From the NCBI RefSeq assembly GCF_043641665.1, contig NC_092194.1:19581798-19645797 (forward strand): a stretch of 64,000 nucleotides of DNA. The letters run 5' to 3'. The notes under the pieces are model-generated. The model did not search any database, was not told the origin of the DNA, and saw nothing but the letters and a program-made list of their open reading frames with translations. Of the stretch, positions 13,504 through 23,168 are shown one piece after another. This stretch comes from Enoplosus armatus (taxonomy: Eukaryota > Chordata > Actinopteri > Centrarchiformes > Enoplosidae). Both the position numbers and the translations under genes were made by a program. The stretch's first letter is position 1; every line of letters begins with the position of its first letter.

Positions 13504-14619
13504 GTTGACTGTCAGTCTACTTTGACTCTTTTTGTAGTAATTAAGACTGAAAAAGCATAATACAAGAAGTAATGATTATTCCCGAACAATATTCCCTCAA
13601 ACAAATGAAAGTAAATGTCAGCTCACTATTAACTCCAGTCCCCGTAGTCTTTTATGTATTTCACATTTTAGCTGGCACTCTTATCTACAGGCTTGCAGTG
13701 GGAATAAGGTTCAGTTCCAGACATTACAAGTGATCAACGGTAAAGTCTGCAAGTGTCAAATCCACAGTGCTCAAACAAGAGTAAGGATTTTAAAGGTCAG
13801 AGTGACAGCACCCAGACAATAGATGAAACAAATAGCCTTGTTTCCCCAGATTGTTCTCTAACTGAGAAAATTGGCAACAATTACATCAAGACTGACATTG
13901 GACTCTTTTATCATTCACTGGCACAACAAGAAAATATCACATTCAAGAAAACATCCTCTCCCCAGCCTCTCTCCCCCAGCAGAGGGTTTTACTCTCAAGC
14001 CAATGACATTTCAAGAGTATTTCTCCACCAACATTGTGGTCTGCAACAGTTATTAAGCCCCGTTTTTGTCCCAGTCCAGCTCAGCATTGACAAATAAGAC
14101 ATATAAACACCTGTTCTGCTTTGTGCGTTTGAGCAGCGCATTAATACAACTAAAGACAGGAATAACATAATGAGAGCAGGAGATAATAGGATGTCTTGTT
14201 GACAACCAGTTGTTCTGTGGTCAGGATCATTGTCGTCTTGTACGACACCCTCCTCTTGCTTCTTGGCATGGTACAGTATGGGTGCAGCTGGCAGGGTGGA
14301 TGTGGTTCAGTATGCTGTCAGCTATGCCCTCTAATGGGCTCTCTGACCATGCTTAAGGACAGACGAGTTGTTCAGGCCCAGGTGGGTCTCACTTATGTGA
14401 ATGAGCCTTCATTAATTTCCTCAGTATGCAGTCATGCAAAGCTGCACAGTTTCTCTCCTCGGAAAAAAAAACAGCAAATAAATGTAATTTAGTCACTTAT
14501 TTAAACAGTCAATCATATTTTTTTTATTATTATCAATATTGTGATAATATAGTTTACTATTTTTATTTTAATTAGTGCTGTAAAGGTTTCATTTCAGCCT
14601 AATACACTCCACCTGTACT
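13504..14619. other. Non-coding, no gene recognised
   Basis: An open frame of 114 codons at 13,753-14,097 has no ATG start, no splice context and no recognisable motif. I do not support it as a gene. Nothing else was seen. Confidence 0.45.
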
Positions 14620-14790
14620 TTGTTTAGTGCTAATTAACAAATGTTAGCATGCTAACATGCTACATTAAGATGGTGAACATGAACCATTATATTGTACCTG
14701 CTAAACATCAGCATGTTAACATTGTCATTTTGCTGTGCCTCAGTATATACAGCCTGACAGAGACTCTTTGTCTAGTTACTGTCCATTTTT
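14620..14790 (+). repeat. Fish dispersed repeat (TTAGCATGCTAACATG family)
   Basis: The order GTTTAGTGCTAATTAACAAA, TTAGCATGCTAACATGC, AGATGGTGAACATG, CCTGCTAAACATCAGCATG, TTAACATTGTCATTTTG and GTGCCTCAGT...ACAGCCTGACAGAG matches, in order and spacing, a repeat I know as very common in percomorph genomes. Its class (SINE or MITE) is not settled in my knowledge. A second fragment, matching only the 3' part, lies at 21,560-21,690. Confidence 0.65.
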
Positions 14791-16189
14791 ATGGAAATTC
14801 ATTTTCTGACCAGTGACAGAACAACATATCACACAGAAAGACATCAAATAGCTTCCGTCCTCACGGTGTCAAACATTGTGTTCTTCCAGACTCAAAGACT
14901 TCCAGCGTGTATCACCTTGTCATCCTGTGTTTACATGTACATGTTCTCATTGTTGAAGAGAAAGAGTCGAGTCTCCCCCCGGTGTTATAAGCTGGTCATC
15001 ATGACGGACATGGGGGGGGGGGGGATTCAGGATGATGTTTTTCACCAGACTCAGAAGTCTTTCGAAGAACGGCTTCACCAGCAAAGTTTCAGTATCCTGA
15101 GGATTCTCTTTTTAAGCTCAACGAAAAGAACTGACCCACACAGGGCAGCCATACATCTTAACACCTTGAATGACTGTGTAGAAAAATAGGAAGAGAAGTT
15201 CTTTACTGGCCCTCAAGGACCTCGGTCTGCCTGAAGGTGGATCCATTGTTGGATCTTGCCACAGGCTCTCAGCTCCCAGCTCTCCTCACCCCCACCTTAA
15301 CCTCTCGCCTCTTTTTACACTCACCCTCAGTTCAGACTGGCCTTCCAAAAAATAAAACTGTGATAGGTAACAGTGAAATAACTTAACCACTGACCATTTT
15401 CTTCTTTCTTCTTCTGCTCATCGCACCCAGTTTAATGTTGAGCCGTACCACTACCGCAAGTGTAAAGAAGTTGTCAGTATGATATACTAAATGTGTTCAT
15501 AGTAAAGTACTCAGAGTACAGTGTATTTCCACTCACTTACATTTCCTATTTCAGGGACTTTTCATGCTCTCAGATCAGTTGAAGAAAGAAAGGAATAAAA
15601 AGAAGAAGGAAGTGAATATAACAAAAGAATAAAAATGGATCACAAGAAGCAAAGAACAAGAGAAAGTTTTAAAGATTTAGTCTTTTTCCGTAAACAAATT
15701 ATTTCAAATTCATACAATCTGAATCTGCAATAATTATAATGTGGTGGAGTAAAAAGTAGTTGACAAACAATCTCAACTCAACATCCATTCTGGCTTCCTC
15801 TGGAGCTTCTGACTGTGTGGTCCTCCTCATCAACAAGCACTGCAAATATTCAAACTTCCAATGGAATAAATAAAAAGTAGTCGAGTCGAGAAAGAAAGAG
15901 ACAGACACACACACACACAAGGGGAGAGAGACGGAGACAAGAGGAGAAGCTGAATCTCCTGGGGGATGAAGATCCAGATCTAAAACATCTGGCGAGAGGC
16001 ACTGACAGCAAAGGGGAGAGAGAGAGAGATCCCAGGACGGCCGACGGTCCAGCACAGTGAAAAGAGGATGAGGAGGAGAAGCAATGGAGGGAGAGACACA
16101 CACAAACAAAGAGAAGTGGTTTACAGAAAGTTTACCACATTCAGCTGGAAGTACTTGGCTTATAGATTCATTGAGACTGAGGCCGACCC
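14791..16189. other. Non-coding, with a G run and a GA-rich patch
   Basis: A 13-G run lies at 15,012-15,024. From about 15,885 to 16,085 the plus strand is purine-rich (GAGA, AGGAG), with a short CA run near 15,906-15,920. The 132-codon frame at 14,791-15,189 has no ATG start (its first codon is TTG, ATT or similar) and no features of a real exon. Confidence 0.5.
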
Positions 16190-16370
16190 CTCCAAGGTAA
16201 TGATAGGTGCAAGGTAATCAAAACTATACAACCGGCTGAAAGTTAAAGCGAAAAGATGAGTTTAAAGTTTGGATTTAAAGGTTTCAGTAGAGTCAGACTG
16301 TCTGATATCAACAGGGAGGCTTTTCCAGAGGAAGGAAGGAATGGGGACACGCAGGAGAGGAGTACAACAA
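16190..16370 (+). repeat. Fish dispersed repeat fragment (GACTGTCTGATATCAACAGGGAGG family)
   Basis: The segment reading TTTGGATTTAAAGG, then AGAGTCAGACTGTCTGATATCAACAGGGAGGC and TTCCAGAG, matches a dispersed repeat seen many times in fish genomes, typically after a TTTATTTGTACAGC head. A head-like fragment (AAGTCAAGTTTATTTGTACAGC) lies separately at 17,865-17,890. The class is uncertain. Confidence 0.5.
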
Positions 16371-17269
16371 CATTTCACTCTGAAGTAGTAGTTCAGGAAA
16401 AAGTATCACCGTCTTACATCTGTACTGCTTTCTACCTCAAAATACTTATGAGAATATCCAGCAAAAGGCAAATGCTATTCTATTTCTGTTTAATATAATT
16501 AAAACCTCGTGAAATACCTTTAATTTATATTCACATAAAAAGTGTCTTCATCATAATGATATCCAATTTAGACTTTTTCAAGCTGCTGATTAATGTCTTA
16601 AGCCTTTGTCTTTTATTTCTTTTCAAATACTGATCTAGTAATCTAACTTCAGTGCAATAATCATTTCACTCCCCCATCATATCATTCACACCACTGAGGA
16701 GATCAGTCTGAAATCAATTTATTATTATCTCGCGCGACATGAATGTGTCGGCAAAAAGTATGATCTCTGCTTCAAAAGAGTGAAATTCTTTTCTCGCTCG
16801 GGTTTTTGAAATTGTTAAAACAGTTTTTCATCAAGCTTCCAGATCTCAGCGTGTATATACATGCCCGCACACACACTTTCAATTAGAAGAAAACAAAGAA
16901 AAATGCCCAAATTGCAGCTGCGTGGTTATTCTGGACCAGCTACGGAATGATATTGACTTTCTTCAGGATGGATTAGTCACCGAGGAACCCGGGAAGGAAA
17001 TTAGTATTCTGCATCACAGCCAGAGTGGTCTCTTGGTTCTCTCTAAATTTCATCATGTTTTGCTGAATCAATGATACAGAGCAAAAGGACCCTATCACAG
17101 CATATTTTTGAGGACCAATTATTGTCCGAGTAAGTCTCTCTGCAAACTAAATTTATGGTAAAGTGTCTAAATAGTTTTTGCACTATTGTGTGTACGAGTG
17201 GATTTACACGAGCACGTTTGTTCTTTCACATTGCCGTGTGTGTGTGTGTTTGCGTGCGTGCGTGCATTT

Positions 17270-17390
17270 ATGGGAAGAATATTAGCTTTTTGTGTTTTGG
17301 CAATACTGCTGGGGAGAAGAGAGGGCATTATTAGTAGCTGTGAAAGCAGAGACAACATAGCAGAAGAAACCCCAGCAGACACAGTGAGTC
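17270..17390 (+). other. Weak candidate for the missing signal-peptide exon
   Basis: An ATG at 17,270 opens a frame beginning MGRILAFCVLAILLG, which looks like the hydrophobic core of a secretion signal. The frame stays open to 17,400. The one good donor (ACA|GTGAGT, about 17,382) leaves phase 0, whereas the D1 exon needs a phase-1 partner. Two phase-1 GT sites inside the frame are weak, and one of them would make a stop with the 22,887 acceptor. I list it because it is the only signal-like Met-start segment I found upstream. The evidence is poor. Confidence 0.12.
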
Positions 17391-17861
17391 ATCTTGGTTA
17401 AAAAGTGTTTGGGGAGGCGCAGTTAGCTAATAAGGAACTACAATATACAGTAACAAGAGCACGGTCCCTTGGTAGCACTGTCAAAGATTTACCAAACAAT
17501 GCAAGAGCCTGTTATCTCTAATAGGATTCATCATACTGTCTATAGCAAGTCACTCAGCCATTCAGCAACTGATGAAGAGAAAGATGGTTTTTGTGCAAAG
17601 TCTAGTCAAGAAAGCATAAACGAAAAACAAACAACAACATGCGCAGTGCACCAGCTCAAAATGAGAAAACAAACTTCGTGAGCTTAGATCTCGGTTAGTT
17701 CAGTCAATGTTGTGAACTTGGAGTTGCAACTTGGAAACTAGAAGTTTCAAGAGTCGCTGCAGACGCTGACTTTAAGACTCGACTGAAAGGATTTAGTTGA
17801 ATGCTGAATATTCTCTCTGAAATCTTTGTGCAGTAAGTTGTCCCACTGCCTGTTGTGCATT

Positions 17862-17935
17862 TCAAGTCAAGTTTATTTGTACAGCTCAATATCACACATG
17901 ATGTCTCAATTGAATTTGCAGGCCCACAACGACGG
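17862..17935 (+). repeat. Fish dispersed repeat head (TTTCAAGTCAAGTTTATTTGTA)
   Basis: The words TTTCAAGTCAAGTTTATTTG, TACAGCTCAATATCACA and the following A/T-rich text match the start of a very common fish repeat whose copies read TTTATTTGTATAGCCCAATATCACA. The copy is short and diverged. Confidence 0.5.
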
Positions 17936-19079
17936 CTGGAGCAAAGTATCAATTTTCAGCATCAATCAGCTAATGGATTGATTGAAAATGTCTGCTAGAT
18001 ATTAACATAGAAAAGAAAGATTTTTAATGAGCGCAAAGTCGCAAAATGTTCATATAGAACATGTGCAAAAAACACTGGTTTTCCCCAACAATATTATGAT
18101 AAATCGTATTTGTAGCAATTCAATATCTGCTGATAGCAACTAAAGCATGATTCATGTTATTAAGGTTATGATGAGGCAAATCAAAGCACTTGATTAAGGT
18201 TGGGGAAAGATCGGGGTCTCGGTGTACAGTCAATCTTTTACCAAGACCACGTTCTCCCATAACCAAAGGTTTTAGTAGCCTAAACTTATCCACACTCAGG
18301 ATGCAAACCTCTTCAAAATATGCAGTAAACACAATCTCTAGAAGACAGGGTTGCATTTAGTCCTTAAAATATAAAAAATACCAATCAGAAGTTCTGAGAG
18401 CCCAAGATGACGTGTTCACGGTGCTTGTTTTGTCCGACAAACAGTCCGAAACCCAAAGATATTCAATTATATATAAGATGATGTGGGGGGGGAAAAAACG
18501 GCAAGTCCTCACATTTGAGAAAGTGGAATCGGCAAATGTCTCCAGTTCAACACCAAACTGCAAACTGCAACCTCGGTCGTAAACGTGTAGTTCAATGAAT
18601 ACATCTCTGACACTGTCAATCAAAACTCAACATTCTTATCTTTGTAAACGTAGAGTTTACGGCTGAGCTGTTGCATATTGTGAAGATGTACCTAATAAAG
18701 TGGCCTCTGAGTTGCCACTCCAGCCAAAAGCTCTGAGAGAAGAAAAGGAAATACAAATCAAACAATTCAAAAACTTCGCACAGTCGACGTTGTATGTTTG
18801 TGTAACAAGACATTTACAGATAATGAACATGGTTTATGATCCCGCACTGTGATTCTCTCTTTGGGGAACACAACTTTGAAGATGACTGAGCAGTAAAGTT
18901 CTGACTGTTGTTGTTTTCTGGGATATTGACTCACAAAAAAAAAGCTGAGTCAGCCTTCCTGCATGCAAAATTTTATCATTGTCATCACTATCTCCGTTCT
19001 GGTCCCAGTTTTATCTTCATCGCTCATTTTATGAACTCTTTGCAGTGTTGAACATCACTTATCAAGAATCAAATCTTAT
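17936..19079. other. Non-coding, no gene recognised
   Basis: AT-rich sequence on both strands. Short open frames only, with nothing notable. Confidence 0.45.
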
Positions 19080-19372
19080 TGAGCTTCCTTTATGTGACGT
19101 AACAAGAGCGCAGTGCTTTCTGTGGAGCGGCTCTTATAGATTTTAAAGGAAGCTTTCTCTCGTTGGCTGATAGCTAGCGGCTGATGGCAGTGACCGATGC
19201 CCGGTGGCTGTGGAGGAGCCGGGGGTTTAGGTGGGAGGCAGAGAGACGTGAGGAGCCACTCGATGAGATGAGGGGAGCTTGAGTTCTCTCACCACCCCTA
19301 CACCTGTTTCCTTTGAGTAGAGAACCCAGCGGCGAGCGAGAGAGGAGGATAGGAAAGGTAGTTACTTTGTGT
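19080..19372 (+). promoter_or_regulatory. Promoter-like segment, possible 5' untranslated exon
   Basis: A cAMP-response-type TGACGTAA lies at about 19,095-19,102, a TATA-like CTTATAGATTTT at about 19,133-19,144, then about 200 bp of GC-rich, purine-rich sequence ending at AGGAAAG|GTAGTT (about 19,366), a usable splice donor. The order fits a promoter with a first non-coding exon. It is 3.5 kb upstream of the D1 exon, so it could serve a gfra4 transcript, but the exon carrying the signal peptide would still have to lie between. No direct proof. Confidence 0.25.
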
Positions 19373-19649
19373 TTGCTGTAAGGTTTTATTGTAAATTGTT
19401 GTTTACAAAGTTATATTGTAGTAGTTGCAGCTGTAAATCAACACGTAAATTGTAAATATGCTCGCAGGATCACGGTTGTTTTCATTTCGTATCCCACAAC
19501 GCTGTCAACAGTTTTTCAGCTAATGCTAACATGGACAGTCCCCCGCTTTGTCTGCCAGAAAACATTGGAAACTGTTTGGCTTTTAGCTGCGAGAATGAAG
19601 CCCGTGCTGCAGGAGATCACAGGAATGAAAAGTGAATTCAGTTTTGTTG

Positions 19650-19760
19650 TTTTTTTTGGGGGGGGGGGGTGGTATCCCGTTTCCTTGAAAATCTTGAACC
19701 ACACCAGGTGTGTTTGTGTGCGAGTGACAGATGAGAGAAAAGGAGGGGGGGGGGGGCAGA
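19650..19760. repeat. Two poly-G runs
   Basis: G runs of about 10 at 19,659-19,668 and 12 at 19,745-19,756. They are simple homopolymers with no other signal around them. Confidence 0.85.
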
Positions 19761-19849
19761 GAGATAATTGGAGAGGATGACGCGAGCAGAGAGGAAATCA
19801 GAGAGGAACAGAAACAAAAAGCGAGAGCTGAAACTGATTATTTACCTCA

Positions 19850-20460
19850 GTGGGATAAACAGGGAGGCATATAGGATGGAACGAATTTGAATGACAAGGC
19901 AACTGATTTCTCCTAATTGGTTTTGACTGTCTCTCTTTGAACTGCTGGTGCGCCGCGGCTCTGTTTCCAGGCAAACAGCTATCTCTTGCAATCTGGAGTG
20001 CTGCTTAATTTCTCAGACAAATATCAAACCTCTCTCCACACTGGATTAGTTGCAATTTAATAAGATTTGCTCTGCTGCTGATCACCGGGGGCTTTTTCTT
20101 CTGCCTTGAAGCTGAAGGGAAGCCAAACCTTGGCTTTAAGGTTCTTCTGTGCTCCACCTTCCACATCCGCACACCCACACACACCACCCACGCATCTGCT
20201 CCCACCTGCAGCTCCACACACTCGCATAAGAGAAGAAGAAATCGCTCTAAATGTGTTTAAACCGAGCGAAGAACACGACCACAGGGGCGAGATGATATCA
20301 TGCATTTCCAATGCAAATCTGCATTTTAAGAGTTTTCTCTGAGCAAGCGACATCTTGACATAAGGCTTTCGTCACTTGATCCAAGAAAACTTGCGAGTGG
20401 AGCTGATTTGCATCGAAAACGAATGACATTATCTCACCCTGCGTTTTTTTTTCCCCCCCT
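19850..20460. promoter_or_regulatory. Candidate conserved enhancer with paired POU octamers
   Basis: The stretch has balanced composition and no coding frame with a usable start. It carries an exact octamer ATGCAAAT at 20,311-20,318 and its exact reverse complement ATTTGCAT at 20,406-20,413, about 95 bp apart and in opposite orientation. An ATGCAT lies at 20,299-20,304, and a CTAATTGG homeodomain-like word at about 19,914-19,921. POU factors bind such octamers, and gfra genes are expressed in neurons, so an enhancer role is plausible but inferred. Confidence 0.3.
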
Positions 20461-21559
20461 CCCTTTGCTTTACAAAAAATAAATCTGATTTTAAGACTCT
20501 ATAGTGGAATGAATGACTTGTTGAGGCGGATATTTTCTGTCAAGACCTCAGCGAAGATGAGCTCTTCACTTGAGTGACAGATGCTTTCTCTCAATAGCAT
20601 CCACAAACACCCCAAACCCACAGACCCATTGCCTCACTGTCTGTCTAGACTTTTATTGACAGCTTACTGCTAGATTAGCTGACTCCTCGGAAAGGTTGAG
20701 AAGTCTCCTGCTGAGCGCGCGGCAGTTAACCCCGTTTTCTCCACAACTACAGCAAGCTTCGGCTCAGGATGGAGACTCAATTCATACCCTTTTCTGTTTC
20801 ATCTGACCATCTCTTGAGTCACGTAACCCAGGGAGGGGTCAGGTTTGAGCCGGGCGAAGACGTAGAACTCTGACAGTTGTGCCGTTGGAAAATTAGCAAG
20901 CTCCTGCCTTGATTAGGATCCTGCTTTCGTTCCTGATCACTTGATTGAGCTGTGATGGAATCAAATTTGATTAAGATTTAATTACTGAACCGACTCGCAG
21001 CACAGAGTCTCACCAAGTATTCAGTGACAGAAATGCTTTTGGACATGATTTCTGGGAATCTGTCAAGCAGTGGATAACCAATTCTTCTCACTTGTTTAAA
21101 ACTCTCACTATCATTACAGTACATTACACCATCATTTTAGATAGCTTTATAATGCTTTCTAAAATACTAAGAGAGCGGTGAATGGTAGTACCCTTAATAC
21201 AGCTGCACAGTTTCCCCCGTTTTCCTTTAAGTAGATTTAAAGTTCAGTATCATCTTTTTCCGCCCCGTCTGACAGTATTTCATATATATTCTGTCTCAGC
21301 TTGTTCCAGCTCTTTATCAGAGCTATGTGATGTTTACACTAGGTGAAATATTCAAACCCAAGACTCCATATTTTCATAGCTGCACCGTTCCCTCAAATGG
21401 AAATGTCTTGTGCATCATTTTAAACACATTTCAGACATTCAGCCTGACATATTTGGTGTTTGGAAACTTTGGGATTTCCAGTACAGTAAAAAAGTAAAAG
21501 TTCTGTGGGTTTGAACAAAGTTTGGCTGCACGGTATGAGTTTGTACTGGCTGACCCACC

Positions 21560-21690
21560 ATTAAGTTAATGGTTTTTTTTTAGCCAAGCTAGCAACATGG
21601 CTCTATGGATGGCTATGTCATTCAGTCATTCTGTCTAAGTACAGCCTCATAGAGCCATTAGCATGACTGTGGACTCTTAATTTGTAGTTT
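21560..21690 (+). repeat. Second copy, 3' part, of the TTAGCATG repeat family
   Basis: The text AGCCAAGCTAGCAACATGGCT, GTACAGCCTCATAGAGCCATTAGCATGACTGTGGACTC matches the 3' half of the family found at 14,620-14,790, where copies read ACAGCCTCACAGAGCTGCTAGCATGGCTGTAGACTC. It is truncated and diverged. Confidence 0.5.
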
Positions 21691-22686
21691 GGAACGATGC
21701 AATATTGGTCCTAGTGATGTTGTGCCTATTGTTTATGCTTATAATTGTATATTTTAGGACACGTATAAAGTAGACACATGGATGGATTAAAAAACACGAC
21801 AGCACTTTTAAGGGTAAGTCTAAGAGCTGTCAGACAGCTGGGGAATAAACAAGCATTTACTCTCCTTAGGGGAATAAAACTTGCATGTTATTAGTGCCAC
21901 AAGAAACAAGACAACAGTAAACCCCCACAAATGATGCGGCCGACCTGTAACAAATATGACACTTTGTTTTGACTGGAGCTGAAACATTTCACTGTAATTT
22001 TGAACATGTCAGGATATATTGGTGAGATGCATCATCCCCCCAAGTTTCATCCCAATCCAGTCAGTGGTGTCAGATTTATTCTATGTGACAACTGTATGAA
22101 TTTATGAATAATAGAGCACCCCCCTCGGGTTTGTGAATATCATTTTAAAATGCTGGAATACAATAGTGAGATGCATCGTTGACCAAGTTTGATCGCTACT
22201 GACAAGGGACGTGGAAATGTAATCCAATTATTAAATTCAATTCAATTTAGATTATTTTAGCAGTGATTCAGTGGATCATAAAATCTCACATTCATTCTTT
22301 TTTTAAATTGTCTCTGACAAGTCCCACTACTTCATGGCACTGTATGGAAGTGCATCACTAAGTTGCTGTTGTACACCTTTAAGTTGAATTTGAACTGTTT
22401 TGTAAAAAAAGTACAATGATGATTCAGTCAATGACAATCAAACACAAAGAAGTAAAATGGTTTTAGGTTTAAACCCATTTTTAAAAAATCCCTGGAACAT
22501 CAGCCCTAAAGTAAAAAGTACAATCTGGAGACTTTTAACAAGGTAGCTTAGCCGTTTCTCCAAGCTCTCATTGGTGTATATTTAATATGGCTAACCATGG
22601 CAAAATAAATGAAAGTCATATTTTTCTGCTTTCATTAGTTTCCTTTGTGTCATTGAGTTTTGTCTGTTCTTTAACTCGCAGTTTTA

Positions 22687-22702
22687 TTTGTTTGTTTGTT
22701 TG
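22687..22702. repeat. (TTTG)n short repeat
   Basis: Four TTTG units inside a T-rich stretch. Confidence 0.8.
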
Positions 22703-22913
22703 TTTTATTTGGGGCTCAGTGTACTGGATCCATTATTGTTTCTACATCCAAATAAGCCTCTGAAAGCTTCACTGAGCAAGTGTACAGAAAACCAATCCAT
22801 AGACCGGTCTCCTGCTCCGAGCTCGTCATGGGGGACCACAACATGACGCTTACCAGTGGATAACCTCTGTCTGTCTTGTCTCGCAGGAGTCCCACGTATG
22901 GCTCTCTCTGCAG

Positions 22914-23168
22914 GCGGGAGGGACTGCCTGCGTGCAGGGGACACCTGCTCCAGCGACGACACCTGCAGCCCGCGACTGCGCACCCTCAGGCAATGTGTGG
23001 CGGGGGACGGCAGCATGAAGCTGGGGCCCGGGGCGCGAAACCAGTGTGAGAACGCCATGACGGCGCTGCTGTCCACTCCTCTGCATGGCTGCCAATGTAA
23101 ACGAGGCATGAAGAAGGAGAAGAACTGCCTGAGCATCTACTGGAGTCTGCATCAGTCTGTGCTACACG
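22914..23168 (+). CDS. gfra4: gfra4 exon: cysteine-rich domain D1
   Basis: Encodes residues 1-85. Eight cysteines occur in the GFR-alpha order: DC at the start, GDTC, DDTC, LRQC, NQC, then [14 protein letters not shown]. The text [10 protein letters not shown] and [11 protein letters not shown] is diagnostic for the family. D1 is not the main ligand-binding domain, but it stabilises receptor-ligand binding. The donor CACG|GTAAGT (23,169) is excellent and leaves phase 1. Two acceptors are possible: TCGCAG at 22,886 (exon start 22,887, nine more residues, GVPRMALSA-type text) and CTGCAG at 22,913. Both leave phase 1, so both keep the frame. I chose 22,914 because it joins the domain most like relatives, but 22,887 has the better pyrimidine tract. 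The minus-strand open frames here are shadows. Confidence 0.9.

Larger units (their letters stand above)
20461..22886. other. Non-coding upstream DNA, mostly unremarkable
   Basis: Apart from one repeat fragment (21,560-21,690) and a short TTTG repeat (22,687-22,702), I see no coding or regulatory structure. The last 30 bases are the pyrimidine-rich acceptor region of the D1 exon. Confidence 0.5.

Noticed and set aside
20072..20135. LLLITGGFFFCLEAEG-like text, looks like a signal peptide
   Set aside because: No ATG precedes it in frame before a stop, so it cannot be the missing first exon.
22705..23152. Minus-strand frames of 143 and 100 codons opposite the D1 exon
   Set aside because: Antisense shadow of the GC-rich gfra4 exon, with no splice or family support.
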